Source: Candidatus Spongiihabitans thiooxidans (lineage in GTDB: Bacteria; Pseudomonadota; Gammaproteobacteria; Arenicellales; Poriferihabitantaceae). Taken from it: 52,814 nucleotides of DNA. The stretch covers positions 1 through 52,814 of the forward strand of contig LFLB01000019.1 of NCBI GenBank assembly GCA_001543005.1, given 5' to 3'. Below the pieces are notes generated by a model that was given only the letters and a program-made list of their open reading frames with translations, ran no database searches and was not told where the DNA came from. This document shows, piece after piece, positions 35,009 to 45,045 of the stretch. A program made the translations under genes and the position numbers. Within the stretch, counting starts at the first letter, position 1. The number at the start of each line of letters is the position of its first letter.

Positions 35009-35097
35009 TATATCCGCCAGAAAAATTAAAGATTTTTATCTGGAAATCAGTATAATCCTGCCCATTGATGAACTAAAAAAGCTTAAGAAACATTGTA

Positions 35098-36240
35098 ATG
35101 AAATTAAATCGAGTCGGGTTTGTTGGCTGGCGAGGCATGGTGGGTTCAGTACTCCTGCAAAGAATGATCGAAGAAGATGACTTCTCATTGATCGAACAGC
35201 CTGTTTTTTATACAACCTCACAAACTGGCCAACCTGGCCCGGACATCGGCAGGGAAATTCAACCCTTGCAAGCAGCCTCTAACCTGGAATCTCTGGCAAA
35301 TCTGGATGTGATTGTCACCTGCCAAGGTGGCAACTATACTTCTGAGGTACATACAAAACTTCGCCAGCAAGGCTGGAATGGTTACTGGATTGATGCAGCA
35401 TCCAGCTTACGCATGTCGGCGGATTCAACCATTATCCTCGACCCCGTTAATATGCCGGTGATCGAACAGGCGCTTGCCAATGGGCAAAAAGATTTCATTG
35501 TCGGAAATTGTACCGTCAGTTTAATGGTGATGGCTCTGGATGGCCTGCTTAATTCTGACTTGGGCAATGCTGATTTGGTTGAATGGATTTCTGTCGCTAC
35601 GTACCAGGCCATATCTGGCGGTGGCGCTCGGCAAATGCGCGAACTTGTCGAGCAAATGGGTGTGATAAATCACGCCGCCAGTGACTTGGTGAAAAATCCG
35701 GCCAGTTCAATACTTGATATTGATAAGGCCGTAATAGATACGATCCGTTCAGATCAACTGCCCACCGGGGAAATCGGTGTTCCTCTTGCTGGAAATTTGT
35801 TGCCATGGATTGACAAAGACCTGGATTCTGGCAGAAGTCGAGAAGAGTGGAAAGGCGCGGTGGAAACCAACAAAATACTTGGTCGGGAGGCGAAACCAAT
35901 CCCCATAGAAAGCACCTGTATTCGTGTCGGAACGATGCGATGCCATAGTCAGTCCTTCACCATTAAACTCAAAAAAGATTTGCCGTTAGATGAAATAGAG
36001 CACATTTTGCAACAAGGCAATGATTGGGTTACGCTGGTTGAAAACACACGAGAAGCATCGCTTACCAAACTAACTCCGGCCTATGTCAGCGGCACATTAA
36101 CTATCCCTGTAGGGCGAGTGCGTAAGCTAAATCTGGGCGCACGGTATATCTCTGCATTTACTGTGGGCGATCAACTGCTTTGGGGTGCTGCAGAACCGCT
36201 ACGGCGTATGCTAAGAATATTGGATCATAGTTCACTTTGA
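35098..36240 (+). CDS. asd: Aspartate-semialdehyde dehydrogenase
   Basis: Asd reduces aspartyl phosphate to aspartate semialdehyde, the branch to lysine/diaminopimelate, threonine and methionine. The 380 residues match the gammaproteobacterial type. The N-terminal VGFVGWRGMVGSVL is the NADP-binding loop, and the catalytic Cys lies in VGNCTVSLM. The later segment ESTCIRVGTMRCHSQSF is conserved. The gene stands alone; a TATAAT at 35051-35056 may be its -10. No obvious riboswitch precedes it. Confidence 0.95.
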   Translation: MKLNRVGFVGWRGMVGSVLLQRMIEEDDFSLIEQPVFYTTSQTGQPGPDIGREIQPLQAASNLESLANLDVIVTCQGGNYTSEVHTKLRQQGWNGYWIDAASSLRMSADSTIILDPVNMPVIEQALANGQKDFIVGNCTVSLMVMALDGLLNSDLGNADLVEWISVATYQAISGGGARQMRELVEQMGVINHAASDLVKNPASSILDIDKAVIDTIRSDQLPTGEIGVPLAGNLLPWIDKDLDSGRSREEWKGAVETNKILGREAKPIPIESTCIRVGTMRCHSQSFTIKLKKDLPLDEIEHILQQGNDWVTLVENTREASLTKLTPAYVSGTLTIPVGRVRKLNLGARYISAFTVGDQLLWGAAEPLRRMLRILDHSSL

Positions 36241-36384
36241 TTTTTTTGGCCCGGATTTTTTGACTTGAATTTTCGGCCCAAGTAATTATTTTGAGGCAAT
36301 TTATTTTGAAGCAAGTCCAGCACAGAAATTCGGGGCACGCACCACCCCGATAGGTGGCTATCACGCAGGTTGAGCCTCAAACTG

Positions 36385-37500
36385 TTATGCCACCTCTTCT
36401 TTTAATATTGCCAGGCATCGTTCAACGTAATCCGCTCTGCTTGCTTGACCCATTAACCCGATTCGCCAAATCTTGCCCGCCAGAATACCGAGTCCGCCAC
36501 CAATTTCCAAACCATGGTTATCGAGAAAGTTTTTGCGGGATGTGGCATCGTCAACACCATCGGGGATCAGTACAGCATTGAGCTGCGGTAACCGATAGGG
36601 TTTTTCCACCAATAACGCCAGACGCAGTTGTTTGAGCCCGGCAGCCAGTAATTGATGATTGCGCTGGTGTCGCGCCCAGGCATTTTCAATGCCTTCTTCA
36701 TGCACCATCAACAACGCTTCGTGCAGGGCATATAAAGCATTGACCGGCGCGGTATGATGGTATGAGCGCCCGCCCTCTCCCACCCAGTATCCCATCACTA
36801 AATTGATGTCCAAAAACCAACTTTGGACTTTGGTTGTTCGATTTCGGACTTTATCCAAAGCCGCTTCGGAAAACGTGACCGGGGACAATCCAGGAAAACA
36901 CGAAAGACACTTTTGACTGCCCGAATAGACCGCATCCAGTTTCCATTGATCCACCATTAGCGGCACGCCGGCAAGCGATGTTACCGCATCGACGATAACC
37001 AGAGCGCCATGCTCGTGTGCCAATTTAGTCAAAGCTTGCGCATCGGATAACGCGCCGGTTGAGGTTTCCGCATGGACAAACGCAACCACTTTGACATCCG
37101 GGTTATCTTTCAGAGCCTGTTCAACTTTTTCCAGACTGACCGGAGAACCCCATTGATCCTCGACGACAACTGCGCTACCACCACAGCGCTCAACGTTTTC
37201 TTTCATTCGGCCACCGAACACACCGTTAATACATACAATCGCTTTATCACCGGCTTCAAGCAAGTTAACAAAACACGTTTCCATGCCCGCAGATGCCGGC
37301 GCACTGACTGGCATGGTCATATAATTTTCGGTTTGAAAGACATATTGAAGTAAATGTTTAATCTCATCCATCAACACCACAAAGGTTGGATCGAGATGAC
37401 CGATTGTCGATCTTGAGGAAGCGTCCAAAACCCGTTGATGAACCATAGTAGGACCAGGCCCCATCAACAGCCGTTTGGGTGGTGAAAATGATTGATACAT
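36385..37500 (-). CDS. Alanine-glyoxylate/serine-pyruvate aminotransferase family protein
   Basis: This class V PLP aminotransferase has 371 residues. The start LLMGPGPTMVHQRVLDA is typical of the AGT/serine-glyoxylate group. VDAVTSLAGVPL holds the PLP-ring Asp, and YSGSQKCLSCFPGL the Schiff-base Lys. It ends in the usual GLEIGGGLG and WRIGLMG segments. The likely reaction is glyoxylate or pyruvate amination by alanine or serine; the exact pair cannot be read from the sequence. It is convergent with asd and 49 bp downstream of the phosphatase gene. Confidence 0.92.
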   Translation of the reverse strand: MYQSFSPPKRLLMGPGPTMVHQRVLDASSRSTIGHLDPTFVVLMDEIKHLLQYVFQTENYMTMPVSAPASAGMETCFVNLLEAGDKAIVCINGVFGGRMKENVERCGGSAVVVEDQWGSPVSLEKVEQALKDNPDVKVVAFVHAETSTGALSDAQALTKLAHEHGALVIVDAVTSLAGVPLMVDQWKLDAVYSGSQKCLSCFPGLSPVTFSEAALDKVRNRTTKVQSWFLDINLVMGYWVGEGGRSYHHTAPVNALYALHEALLMVHEEGIENAWARHQRNHQLLAAGLKQLRLALLVEKPYRLPQLNAVLIPDGVDDATSRKNFLDNHGLEIGGGLGILAGKIWRIGLMGQASRADYVERCLAILKEEVA

Positions 37501-37549
37501 GATAAAAAACCTGAAATTTTGAAGCGCGAATTATACGGATGGCATTAGA

Positions 37550-38434
37550 TTAAAACAGTGCCGATTGTGAAATATCACTGTTAGCATCAATCCATTCGAC
37601 CCATTGATCAAGTAATTGTTGGTTGACTGCTGCGACTACAGAACGTTTACGTAACTTACTGCAATCCAACGGTAAGCCGGAAAGTGAAGTCGCCATCCCC
37701 CCCGCTTCCTGGAGAATCAGATAGCCTGCAGAAAAATCCCACAGCTTTTGCCCGCCATGTAAATACAATTGAATTCGCCCTGATGCCAGCCAACACCATT
37801 CCAAAACCGATGAACCCAGATTTCTTTGAGAACGATAAGGCGGGCAACGAACAAGCTGAGCCGCCAGATCTCCAACCAGGCGTTTGTAATCTACATTCGC
37901 AATACAGTCCCTCAAACTCTTGGTGTGCGGGCAAGTCATCGGTTTACCGTTTAAGAAAGCACCTTGCCCGAGTTGGGCCGAGAAACATTCATCGCGTACC
38001 GGGTCATATATCACGGCAAGGATGGGTAAGCCATCAATTACCAATGCCAATGAAACCCCAAAAAACAAAAATCCTGCTGTGAAATTTGTGGTGCCATCCA
38101 ATGGATCCACTACCCAATATCCATGCTCACTTTGTTCGCAAGTCTTGACTTGCTCTGCATGCTTCATTTCCTCCCCGATAAATCCATATTGAGGCCATTT
38201 GGAGATTAAAGTACGCTTTAACTGGTTTTGAATTCTCTGGTCAACTTCCGTAACCAGGCTGCCGTCCAGTTTAATCGCAGGCCGCTTAATATTGGGTGCT
38301 AACCCACCATTCCTCAACGGTATACCCCCTTTGCTTAACAGCGCGGTTGCAGTCTTTTTGACTATTTCAGTCAGGGTCAATAGGTCTGGAATGTTTGAGA
38401 CACTCCTGGCAGTAATTGTAGACACGTAAATCAA
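37550..38434 (-). CDS. Inositol monophosphatase-family protein (SuhB/CysQ-like)
   Basis: This is a Mg2+-dependent sugar-phosphate or nucleotide phosphatase of the IMPase fold. The metal-binding motifs are EVDQRIQ, the GEE after YGFI, VDPLDGTTNF and the C-terminal WDFSAGYLILQEAGG. The 294 residues are somewhat longer than SuhB (267). The start is unclear: TTG at 38434 and GTG at 38425 are both possible and neither has a good ribosome site. The substrate (inositol phosphate, PAP or another) cannot be chosen. It is divergent from yqgE with about 150 bp between. Confidence 0.88.
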   Translation of the reverse strand: MIYVSTITARSVSNIPDLLTLTEIVKKTATALLSKGGIPLRNGGLAPNIKRPAIKLDGSLVTEVDQRIQNQLKRTLISKWPQYGFIGEEMKHAEQVKTCEQSEHGYWVVDPLDGTTNFTAGFLFFGVSLALVIDGLPILAVIYDPVRDECFSAQLGQGAFLNGKPMTCPHTKSLRDCIANVDYKRLVGDLAAQLVRCPPYRSQRNLGSSVLEWCWLASGRIQLYLHGGQKLWDFSAGYLILQEAGGMATSLSGLPLDCSKLRKRSVVAAVNQQLLDQWVEWIDANSDISQSALF

Positions 38435-38527
38435 GAATCAGCTTTGGAAAGTTCCGATAATGCCATCCTGAGGTTGCCAGTGCAAGAACATGCACACAAC
38501 ATCATCAATGTGAATCGCGATATGCAC

Positions 38528-38533
38528 TATAAT
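38528..38533 (+). promoter_or_regulatory. Candidate -10 element for yqgE
   Basis: A perfect TATAAT lies 51 bp before the yqgE start. No convincing -35 sits 17 bp upstream. Confidence 0.35.
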
Positions 38534-38584
38534 ATATGACAATTCAACCATCAAACAACCGCCCTACTTAATATCGAATAGCCA

Positions 38585-39175
38585 ATGGTCTTCTCAATAG
38601 ATAATTTCGACTCTCTGGAAAACCAATTTCTGGTCTCCATGCCGCAACTGAATGACCCTAATTTTAAACAGACTGTTATATTAATGTGCAAGCATGACCA
38701 TAAAGGTGCTGTTGGGATCGTAATCAATCGGCTAACAGACCACCTGATTGGCGATATTTTTGAACAATTGGAAATTGACATTTCAAGCAACTATTACTCA
38801 AACAAACCGGTTCTGAATGGCGGGCCGATCTATCCTGAGCTTGGACTCATCGTTCACAACAGAAAATTTAAATCCGGGGCTGAATCCTGGGAGTCGAGTA
38901 TGGATATTGGTGAACAATTGCGCTTAACAAGTTCAAAAGATATTCTGTCCGATATGGCACGTGGAGAAGGTCCAGAAAAAGCATTTATGAGCCTGGGCTA
39001 TGCCGGCTGGGCACCGGGTCAACTGGAAAAAGAAATCCAGGAAAACTCATGGTTCACAACGCCTGCGGACCATGAAATTCTATTCGCAGGTGAAGTAGAC
39101 AACAAATGGCAACAGTCAGCAAAATTACTCGGCATTGATACTAACAAATTTTCTCATCAGGTCGGTCATGCATAA
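38585..39175 (+). CDS. yqgE: YqgE/AlgH family protein
   Basis: The 196 residues open with LENQFLVSMPQLNDPNFKQT and contain the family's GAVGIVINR and VLNGGPIYPELG segments. The function is not settled; AlgH was linked to alginate expression in Pseudomonas. In many gammaproteobacteria ruvX and pyrR follow directly, whereas here a McrBC pair (39242-43019) lies between. Confidence 0.95.
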   Translation: MVFSIDNFDSLENQFLVSMPQLNDPNFKQTVILMCKHDHKGAVGIVINRLTDHLIGDIFEQLEIDISSNYYSNKPVLNGGPIYPELGLIVHNRKFKSGAESWESSMDIGEQLRLTSSKDILSDMARGEGPEKAFMSLGYAGWAPGQLEKEIQENSWFTTPADHEILFAGEVDNKWQQSAKLLGIDTNKFSHQVGHA

Positions 39176-39241
39176 ATTTGATGGGTTTTTATTGCCGGTA
39201 ATCTTCCCTAAGTCGGCACGTTGAACCAAGTGAATTGAAAA

Positions 39242-41779
39242 ATGAAAGAGATTTATGCTTGGGTGCCGTGGTTTCAAGAGTTGGCGGGGAAAATCGCTGA
39301 GGGCGGCGAGGCGGGCTTGATTGAGCGGGCGAAACGGGTTGAGTGGCATCAAGACGACCCCGCACTGCTGAGATTTCGCAATGAGAACATTGATCCGTTT
39401 TCGTTTATATATACGCTTGCATCAAAAAACGATAAAAAGCTGCTCAAACCAGTGTACCGAAGCGTTAGCAAAATATTCGATATTAATTGCGAACGTTTGT
39501 TCTCCGAAGATAGCCGAAAACATGGGTTTTACTTCCCCACACCACCGGGTATAGGAACCCTGTTTCACAGAGATGGGAAGGGCAACCCTGTAGTACTGTG
39601 GAAATTATTCAAACAAGCAATGCAAGGTTCAGACGCGATCAATGCTGATGATTTTGCAAACACATTAAAGATCAAAAATGTTGGTGTTGCAAAGTTGACG
39701 CAGACCTTGTTTTTAATCAACCCCAATGATTTTATGCCCATTGATAAGGGGATCTTTAAATTTAACGATGCGCTTGATTTGCCGCCTATTAAGGAAGCAA
39801 GAAAACAAATCGAAGATCAAGATAACGGTTGGGAAAATTACCAATCTATGTTGAAAAAATTCAAGTCTGCTTTTCCAGAATGCCGTTTTTATGAAATCAA
39901 TACTGTTCTCTATCGAATGATGCAGTGGAAAAATGACGACAAAGTGCAGCTCTGTCAAAATTTCTATCAGGTGAGTACAAACGTATGCAATGACGACAGT
40001 AATTATTGGGATGGCGTTTCAGAAGATAAGGATTTTTCAAAAAACAATCATGTCTTTACTGGCGGACCTGGTGTTGGCGGCTGGGACGCACATAAACAGA
40101 ATCAGTCACCAACGCAGGGGCAGAAATACTATCCGCTTAAGGAACCTCAAGTAGGTGATATTATTTTTGTTCGGTATGGCAACAATACCGGATGCGCTGT
40201 CGGCATTGTTTTCCATAACGACTACGCGACCGGACTGAGCGAACAAAGAGAAGTCAATGAGAAAATGAGAATCCATGTTTTATGGCTGAATAAAAACGGT
40301 ATCGACACATTGGGGTTAAGCGGTCGAATACCGGGGTTTTACGATGCCCGAAAATATGGAGTTTATGATCACTTCAAGAATCATGAAAGTTATAAGGATA
40401 CCTGTGCATTCATTGAAAAGGTGCGAGATACGGAAAATGGCGAGATCCACCCAGAAAATGGTGACAATCAAATGAAACATCCGCTTAATAACATCCTCTA
40501 CGGCCCGCCGGGAACGGGTAAAACCTGGAACACGGTTAATCATGCGCTGGCGATTATTGAGGGCAAGTCTGTTGCAGAATTTGAAAACGAAGACCGTAAT
40601 TCAGTCAAACAACGCTTTGACCAATTAAAAAAATCCGGTCAAATCGAAATGGTGACTTTTCATCAGAACTTTGCTTATGAAGATTTTATTGAAGGCATTA
40701 AACCGGTTTTGGGGGATGCTTCCGGCGACCTGGATTATGAAATTGTTGATGGCGTTTTCAAGCGGATATGCGAACGTGCTGCCAGCATCAAACCCCTGCA
40801 TCAGTTTGAAGATGCGATTGAAAAATTAAAAGAAGAGTGTTCAGAAAATCCTATTTCAATGAAAAGCCCTTCTCGTGGAAAGGAATATTCAGTCTGGCAC
40901 GAAGAAGGAAGGGCAGGATTCTTTGTGCAACCCACAGAAGGGAAACGTTTTTGTGTGTCGATAAAGCGGCTAACAAAGTTCTACAATCAGTCGCGTCGGG
41001 GCATAGCAAAAACAGGAGCCATTCTTAACTATCTCAGGGAAAACTATGACTTGGATGACGAGCAACTCATAAGCGATCGACAAAATTACGTTCTCATTAT
41101 TGACGAAATCAATCGTGGCAATATCGCCAAGATTTTTGGTGAGTTAATCACGCTTATTGAAGATACCAAACGGATTGGCAATAAGGACGAAATGACCGTC
41201 GCTTTGCCCTATTCCAGCAATAGCGATGACGAAGACGACAGTTTTGGTGTACCGAATAATCTTTACATCATCGGCACGATGAACACCGCCGACCGCTCCA
41301 TTGCATTGTTGGATACGGCTTTGCGGCGGCGGTTTGATTTTATTGAAATGATGCCAGAGTCGAATCACCCGCTTATCAGCAACGATATTGACGGTGTGAA
41401 TTGTCGGCAATTATTAGCCATGATAAATAAACGCATCACCGCCCTGCTCGACCGTGAACATCAGATTGGACACAGTTATTTTATCGGTGTTGAGAGCATG
41501 GAAGAACTTGCCACTGTTTTCCAACATAGAATTGTTCCGCTGTTGCAGGAATATTTTTATGACGATTGGGCGAAGATTGAGCTTGTATTAAACAAAAATG
41601 GATTCGTGACCACAACCGAAATAGACAATACCTTGTTCAGTAACACAGAATTAGTGGATACCGAGTGTTTGATTTATGAGTTAATCGGTGCGACAAGTAG
41701 TAAATGGAACGATTCCGAAAGGTACAAAAAAATCTACGCTACGACACAAACGAAATCGGATGATGGCGATGGCGAATAG
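39242..41779 (+). CDS. mcrB: McrB-like AAA+ GTPase of a modification-dependent restriction system
   Basis: The 845 residues have the McrB motor in the C-terminal half: Walker A GPPGTGKT (421-428), Walker B with D621-E622 followed by INRGN, and the McrB signature NTADRS (681-686), with the arginine-finger region in LRRRFDF. Residues 1-240 are a helical region, and about 297-400 form a beta-rich domain (PQVGDIIFVRYGNN ... GVYDHF) that resembles a base-reading fold such as EVE/PUA. That resemblance is inference; neither matches the DUF3578 head of E. coli McrB. It probably recognises modified DNA and drives the McrC nuclease. The stop overlaps the mcrC start region. Confidence 0.88.
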   Translation: MKEIYAWVPWFQELAGKIAEGGEAGLIERAKRVEWHQDDPALLRFRNENIDPFSFIYTLASKNDKKLLKPVYRSVSKIFDINCERLFSEDSRKHGFYFPTPPGIGTLFHRDGKGNPVVLWKLFKQAMQGSDAINADDFANTLKIKNVGVAKLTQTLFLINPNDFMPIDKGIFKFNDALDLPPIKEARKQIEDQDNGWENYQSMLKKFKSAFPECRFYEINTVLYRMMQWKNDDKVQLCQNFYQVSTNVCNDDSNYWDGVSEDKDFSKNNHVFTGGPGVGGWDAHKQNQSPTQGQKYYPLKEPQVGDIIFVRYGNNTGCAVGIVFHNDYATGLSEQREVNEKMRIHVLWLNKNGIDTLGLSGRIPGFYDARKYGVYDHFKNHESYKDTCAFIEKVRDTENGEIHPENGDNQMKHPLNNILYGPPGTGKTWNTVNHALAIIEGKSVAEFENEDRNSVKQRFDQLKKSGQIEMVTFHQNFAYEDFIEGIKPVLGDASGDLDYEIVDGVFKRICERAASIKPLHQFEDAIEKLKEECSENPISMKSPSRGKEYSVWHEEGRAGFFVQPTEGKRFCVSIKRLTKFYNQSRRGIAKTGAILNYLRENYDLDDEQLISDRQNYVLIIDEINRGNIAKIFGELITLIEDTKRIGNKDEMTVALPYSSNSDDEDDSFGVPNNLYIIGTMNTADRSIALLDTALRRRFDFIEMMPESNHPLISNDIDGVNCRQLLAMINKRITALLDREHQIGHSYFIGVESMEELATVFQHRIVPLLQEYFYDDWAKIELVLNKNGFVTTTEIDNTLFSNTELVDTECLIYELIGATSSKWNDSERYKKIYATTQTKSDDGDGE

Positions 41780-43019
41780 GTCGGTAATTTTCAGAGAATA
41801 TGAAGAGATTAATGAAACAAACACCAACTTTAATTCAGATGAGATTGAAGAATTAAAAGAATTTGCGCAGAATAATACGCACGATAAACAAGGCAACTAC
41901 CGCCCCGTGCTGGAATTACGCAATGGCAAGTTAAAGACGCAAAATTATGTCGGCATTATCCAAACCCGCAAGGGCAAGGTGCTGGAAATTCTGCCGAAAG
42001 TGGATTTGGTTGCCGATGACGAAAAAACAAAAGAAATATTTTTGCAAATGCTCCGCACTTGGCGCGGCGTTAAGCACGCGCAATTTAATGCGAGCGGCAT
42101 TCGCGCCATGCAAAAATTCAACATGCTGGAAATTTTTGTGCACTTGTTTCTGAAAAATCTGGTGCGGCTGACGAAGCGCGGCTTGGCGAAGCATTATCAG
42201 TCGGTGGAGGAAAACTTGCCGTGTTTGAAGGGCAGGATTTTATTCCCGCAACATATTCGCGCGAATGTTGCCAACCGCGCGCGGTTTTATGTGCAATACG
42301 ATGATTTCAATGCGAACCGCCCGGCCAATCGCTTGATTCACAGCACGATTGACAAACTCAACCCGATGGTACGGCGAGCGGAAAACCAGCAACTGTTGCA
42401 TCAGATGAAAATTTATTTCAGCGATATACCGATTTCACAAAATCACGATGCTGACTGGCGCAAGCAAAAAATTGACCGCGCTATGCAACATTATCAAGCG
42501 GTGATGCAATGGGTTGGTTTGTTTTTGTTTGGCCATGGCTTGACTACTTTTTCCGGCAAGCATATCAATCATTGTTTGTTGTTTCCGATGGAACAAATCT
42601 TTGAGGATTTTGTCGCGCATAGTTTTCGCAAATATCAAAAAGATTTTATCGTGAAAACGCAAGCGCCAATAAAACATCTGGCGACCACCGAAAACGGAAA
42701 ATCCGTATTCCAAATGCGGCCGGACATTACCCTGCAAAACGAGCACACCCAATTTATTCTGGATACAAAATGGAAAAGCATCAATGAAAATAATACCAAT
42801 TTGAAACACGACATCAACCAATCAGACATGTATCAGTTATACGCCTATGGCAAAAAATATGAATGCAATACCGTCGCACTTATTTATCCTCAAACGAAAT
42901 ATTTCAAGGAACAATTTTGTTATGAACTTGATGATAATCTGCGTCTGCTCTGCCTGCCGTTTGATGTGACCAATCCCCAAGGTAGCGTCGAAAAAATCAT
43001 CGCACAATTACCATGCTGA
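41769..43019 (+). CDS. mcrC: McrC-like nuclease subunit
   Basis: This is the cleavage subunit of McrBC. I start it at the ATG at 41769 (416 residues); ATGs at 41760 and 41763 are equally usable and a longer frame to 41688 only overlaps mcrB. The N-terminal part (VIFREYEEI) and KTQNYVGIIQTRKGKVLEILPKV are typical of the McrC/5-methylcytosine restriction family. The PD-(D/E)xK core appears as MRPDITLQN and FILDTKWK. It overlaps the end of mcrB by 11 bp and runs 24 bp short of the ruvX start. Confidence 0.9.
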   Translation: MANRSVIFREYEEINETNTNFNSDEIEELKEFAQNNTHDKQGNYRPVLELRNGKLKTQNYVGIIQTRKGKVLEILPKVDLVADDEKTKEIFLQMLRTWRGVKHAQFNASGIRAMQKFNMLEIFVHLFLKNLVRLTKRGLAKHYQSVEENLPCLKGRILFPQHIRANVANRARFYVQYDDFNANRPANRLIHSTIDKLNPMVRRAENQQLLHQMKIYFSDIPISQNHDADWRKQKIDRAMQHYQAVMQWVGLFLFGHGLTTFSGKHINHCLLFPMEQIFEDFVAHSFRKYQKDFIVKTQAPIKHLATTENGKSVFQMRPDITLQNEHTQFILDTKWKSINENNTNLKHDINQSDMYQLYAYGKKYECNTVALIYPQTKYFKEQFCYELDDNLRLLCLPFDVTNPQGSVEKIIAQLPC

Positions 43020-43042
43020 ACATCGCCGACGGAAGTCAACAA

Positions 43043-43471
43043 ATGACAACAAACAGAATTCTCAGTTTCGACTTCGGTTTGAAACGTATTGGTGTTGCGA
43101 CTGGCAATCGGCAAACCAAAACCGCCCAGGCGCTTTCGACCTTACCGGCCAGCAATGGTCAGCCGGACTGGCATGTTCTGGATAAAATCCTGCAACAATG
43201 GAAGCCAACATTGCTGGTTGTTGGATTACCACTAGCAATGGATGGCAGTGAGAGTATTATGTCCAGTGCCGCCAGAAAATTCGGGGCAAAGTTATCCGAA
43301 CATACTGGTTTGACGGTCAACTTCGTTGACGAGAGACTAACCTCGGTCACTGCTGATCGCATATTGCGTGAATCTGTAGAGCCTGGGAAAAAGATGACAA
43401 AAAAACGAGCTGGCGCAATAGATAATCTTGCTGCGCAGTTGATTCTTCAAACCTATTTCGACGACAATTAG
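43043..43471 (+). CDS. ruvX: RuvX/YqgF putative pre-16S rRNA nuclease
   Basis: This is a small RNase H-fold Holliday-junction-resolvase-like nuclease. The ATG at 43043 gives 142 residues after a GGAAG ribosome site; the longer frame from 43013 overlaps mcrC. Catalytic acidic residues lie in SFDFGLKRIGVA, DERLTSV and GAIDNLAAQ. In E. coli YqgF takes part in 16S 5' maturation. It starts the run ruvX-pyrR-pyrB-pyrC'. Confidence 0.94.
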   Translation: MTTNRILSFDFGLKRIGVATGNRQTKTAQALSTLPASNGQPDWHVLDKILQQWKPTLLVVGLPLAMDGSESIMSSAARKFGAKLSEHTGLTVNFVDERLTSVTADRILRESVEPGKKMTKKRAGAIDNLAAQLILQTYFDDN

Positions 43472-43474
43472 AAT

Positions 43475-44059
43475 ATGAGCAGTACTGACACAAGCACTGA
43501 CACAAGCACTGACACAAGCACTGATATGGGCATTGATATAGAACAGACCATTCAAGGGCTGGCGGAGCAAATTGCCGCGCACAATCCAGCCAATCCGATA
43601 TTGATAGGTATTCATACTGGCGGCGTATGGATTGCACAGCGATTGCAGCGGATTTTGGGCTACAGCGAGCCTTTGGGAAGTTTGGATATTTCTTTCTATC
43701 GCGATGACTTTAGCCGGGTTGGACTGCACCCGGAAGTCAAATCATCCGAATTGCCTGTGGCTATCGAAGACCGTAATATCATTCTTATTGACGATGTGTT
43801 ATATACCGGTCGCACAATTCGAGCAGCAATGAATGAAATATTCTCCTATGGGCGTCCAAACCAGGTGAAGCTTGGCGTATTGATCGAAAGATCGGGGCGT
43901 GAAATTCCCATCCAGGCAGATTTTGTTGGTTGTGCCATGGATCAGCTTGATGAATCCCGACAAGTAAAACTAACCAACGAAAACGGAAAGCTTGAACTGA
44001 ACGTCATTAAAATAGGCGCAAACAAAACAGCTGCCAGTAAAACAGGTGCTCCGGGATGA
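43475..44059 (+). CDS. pyrR: PyrR bifunctional regulator/uracil phosphoribosyltransferase
   Basis: The 194 residues contain the PRPP loop [17 protein letters not shown] and the family segments [15 protein letters not shown] and [10 protein letters not shown]. PyrR binds pyr mRNA in Gram-positives; in proteobacteria the regulatory role is less clear. Residues 3-18 are four copies of STDT-type units from a 12-bp tandem repeat at 43481-43528, an extension absent from normal PyrR. The gene follows ruvX by 3 bp and overlaps pyrB by 4 bp. Confidence 0.94.
   Translation: MSSTDTSTDTSTDTSTDMGIDIEQTIQGLAEQIAAHNPANPILIGIHTGGVWIAQRLQRILGYSEPLGSLDISFYRDDFSRVGLHPEVKSSELPVAIEDRNIILIDDVLYTGRTIRAAMNEIFSYGRPNQVKLGVLIERSGREIPIQADFVGCAMDQLDESRQVKLTNENGKLELNVIKIGANKTAASKTGAPG
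43481..43528 (+). repeat. Four 12-bp tandem repeats inside pyrR
   Basis: Units beginning at 43481, 43493, 43505 and 43517 follow AGCACTGACACA; the first and last have changes. Each adds four residues (S/T-D-T-S), so gain or loss keeps the frame. Confidence 0.92.
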
Positions 44060-45045
44060 TACCGTCCGATAGCTCAATTCAGTTTGATGAAAATGGTAAC
44101 TTAAAACACTTTTTAACGATAAACGGACTACCCAGAGAAACCCTGATTAACATCCTCGATAGCGCGGAATCCTTTATCACTTTTGGCAAGCGGGAAATAA
44201 AAAAAGTGCCGTTGCTACGTGGAAAAACCTTGGTCAATCTATTTTTCGAGCCGAGCACACGCACACTCACGACTTTCGAAATTGCGGGCAAACGACTGTC
44301 TGCCGATGTGATTAATCTCAGCGCTTCAAGAATGTCCACCTCTAAAGGTGAAACCATTCTCGATACTGTTCGCACCCTGGAAGCCATGCACACCGACTTA
44401 TTCGTGGTGCGCGACACTGCCAGTGGTGCGGCCCATCTTATCGCCAGTCACCTGCCCGATCACGTCCGCGTAATCAATGCCGGCGATGGCCGTCATGCCC
44501 ATCCGACCCAGGCGATGTTGGATATGTTTACTATTCGACAATCGAAACAGGAATTTTCCAACCTGACAGTCGCCATCATCGGTGATGTCCTGCATTCGCG
44601 GGTTGCACGCTCACAAATCCATGCCCTGAATATTCTGGGGGTTAAAGCGGTACGGGTGATCGGGCCGAAAACCTTGATTCCCACAGAAATTGAATCCATG
44701 GGTGTGACCACAACAAGCGATATGGTGGACGGACTGGATGATGTGGATGTGGTCATAATGCTACGCATACAGCGAGAGCGTATGGATGGACAACTCATCC
44801 CAAGCGAACAAGAATACTTTAATCGCTACGGTTTGACCGAGGATAAACTCAAATTTGCCAAGGAAGATGCCATTGTCATGCATCCCGGCCCGATTAATCG
44901 CGGCCTCGAAATTGCGTCTAATGTGGCGGACGGTTCACGTTCGGTAATCCTTAATCAGGTCACCAATGGCATCGCAGTACGAATGGCAATCATGGCAAAA
45001 ATTATGGGCGCCAGAGAATCGACCATGAATGAGAAGCAATCATGA
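44056..45045 (+). CDS. pyrB: Aspartate carbamoyltransferase catalytic subunit
   Basis: PyrB condenses carbamoyl phosphate and aspartate in pyrimidine synthesis. The 329 residues have the carbamoyl-phosphate loop [12 protein letters not shown], the HPTQAMLD segment and [11 protein letters not shown], as in the Pseudomonas-type enzyme. It overlaps pyrR and pyrC' by 4 bp each, so the three are one coupled unit. A Pseudomonas-type PyrB needs the inactive PyrC' for assembly, which the next gene supplies. Confidence 0.96.
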   Translation: MIPSDSSIQFDENGNLKHFLTINGLPRETLINILDSAESFITFGKREIKKVPLLRGKTLVNLFFEPSTRTLTTFEIAGKRLSADVINLSASRMSTSKGETILDTVRTLEAMHTDLFVVRDTASGAAHLIASHLPDHVRVINAGDGRHAHPTQAMLDMFTIRQSKQEFSNLTVAIIGDVLHSRVARSQIHALNILGVKAVRVIGPKTLIPTEIESMGVTTTSDMVDGLDDVDVVIMLRIQRERMDGQLIPSEQEYFNRYGLTEDKLKFAKEDAIVMHPGPINRGLEIASNVADGSRSVILNQVTNGIAVRMAIMAKIMGARESTMNEKQS

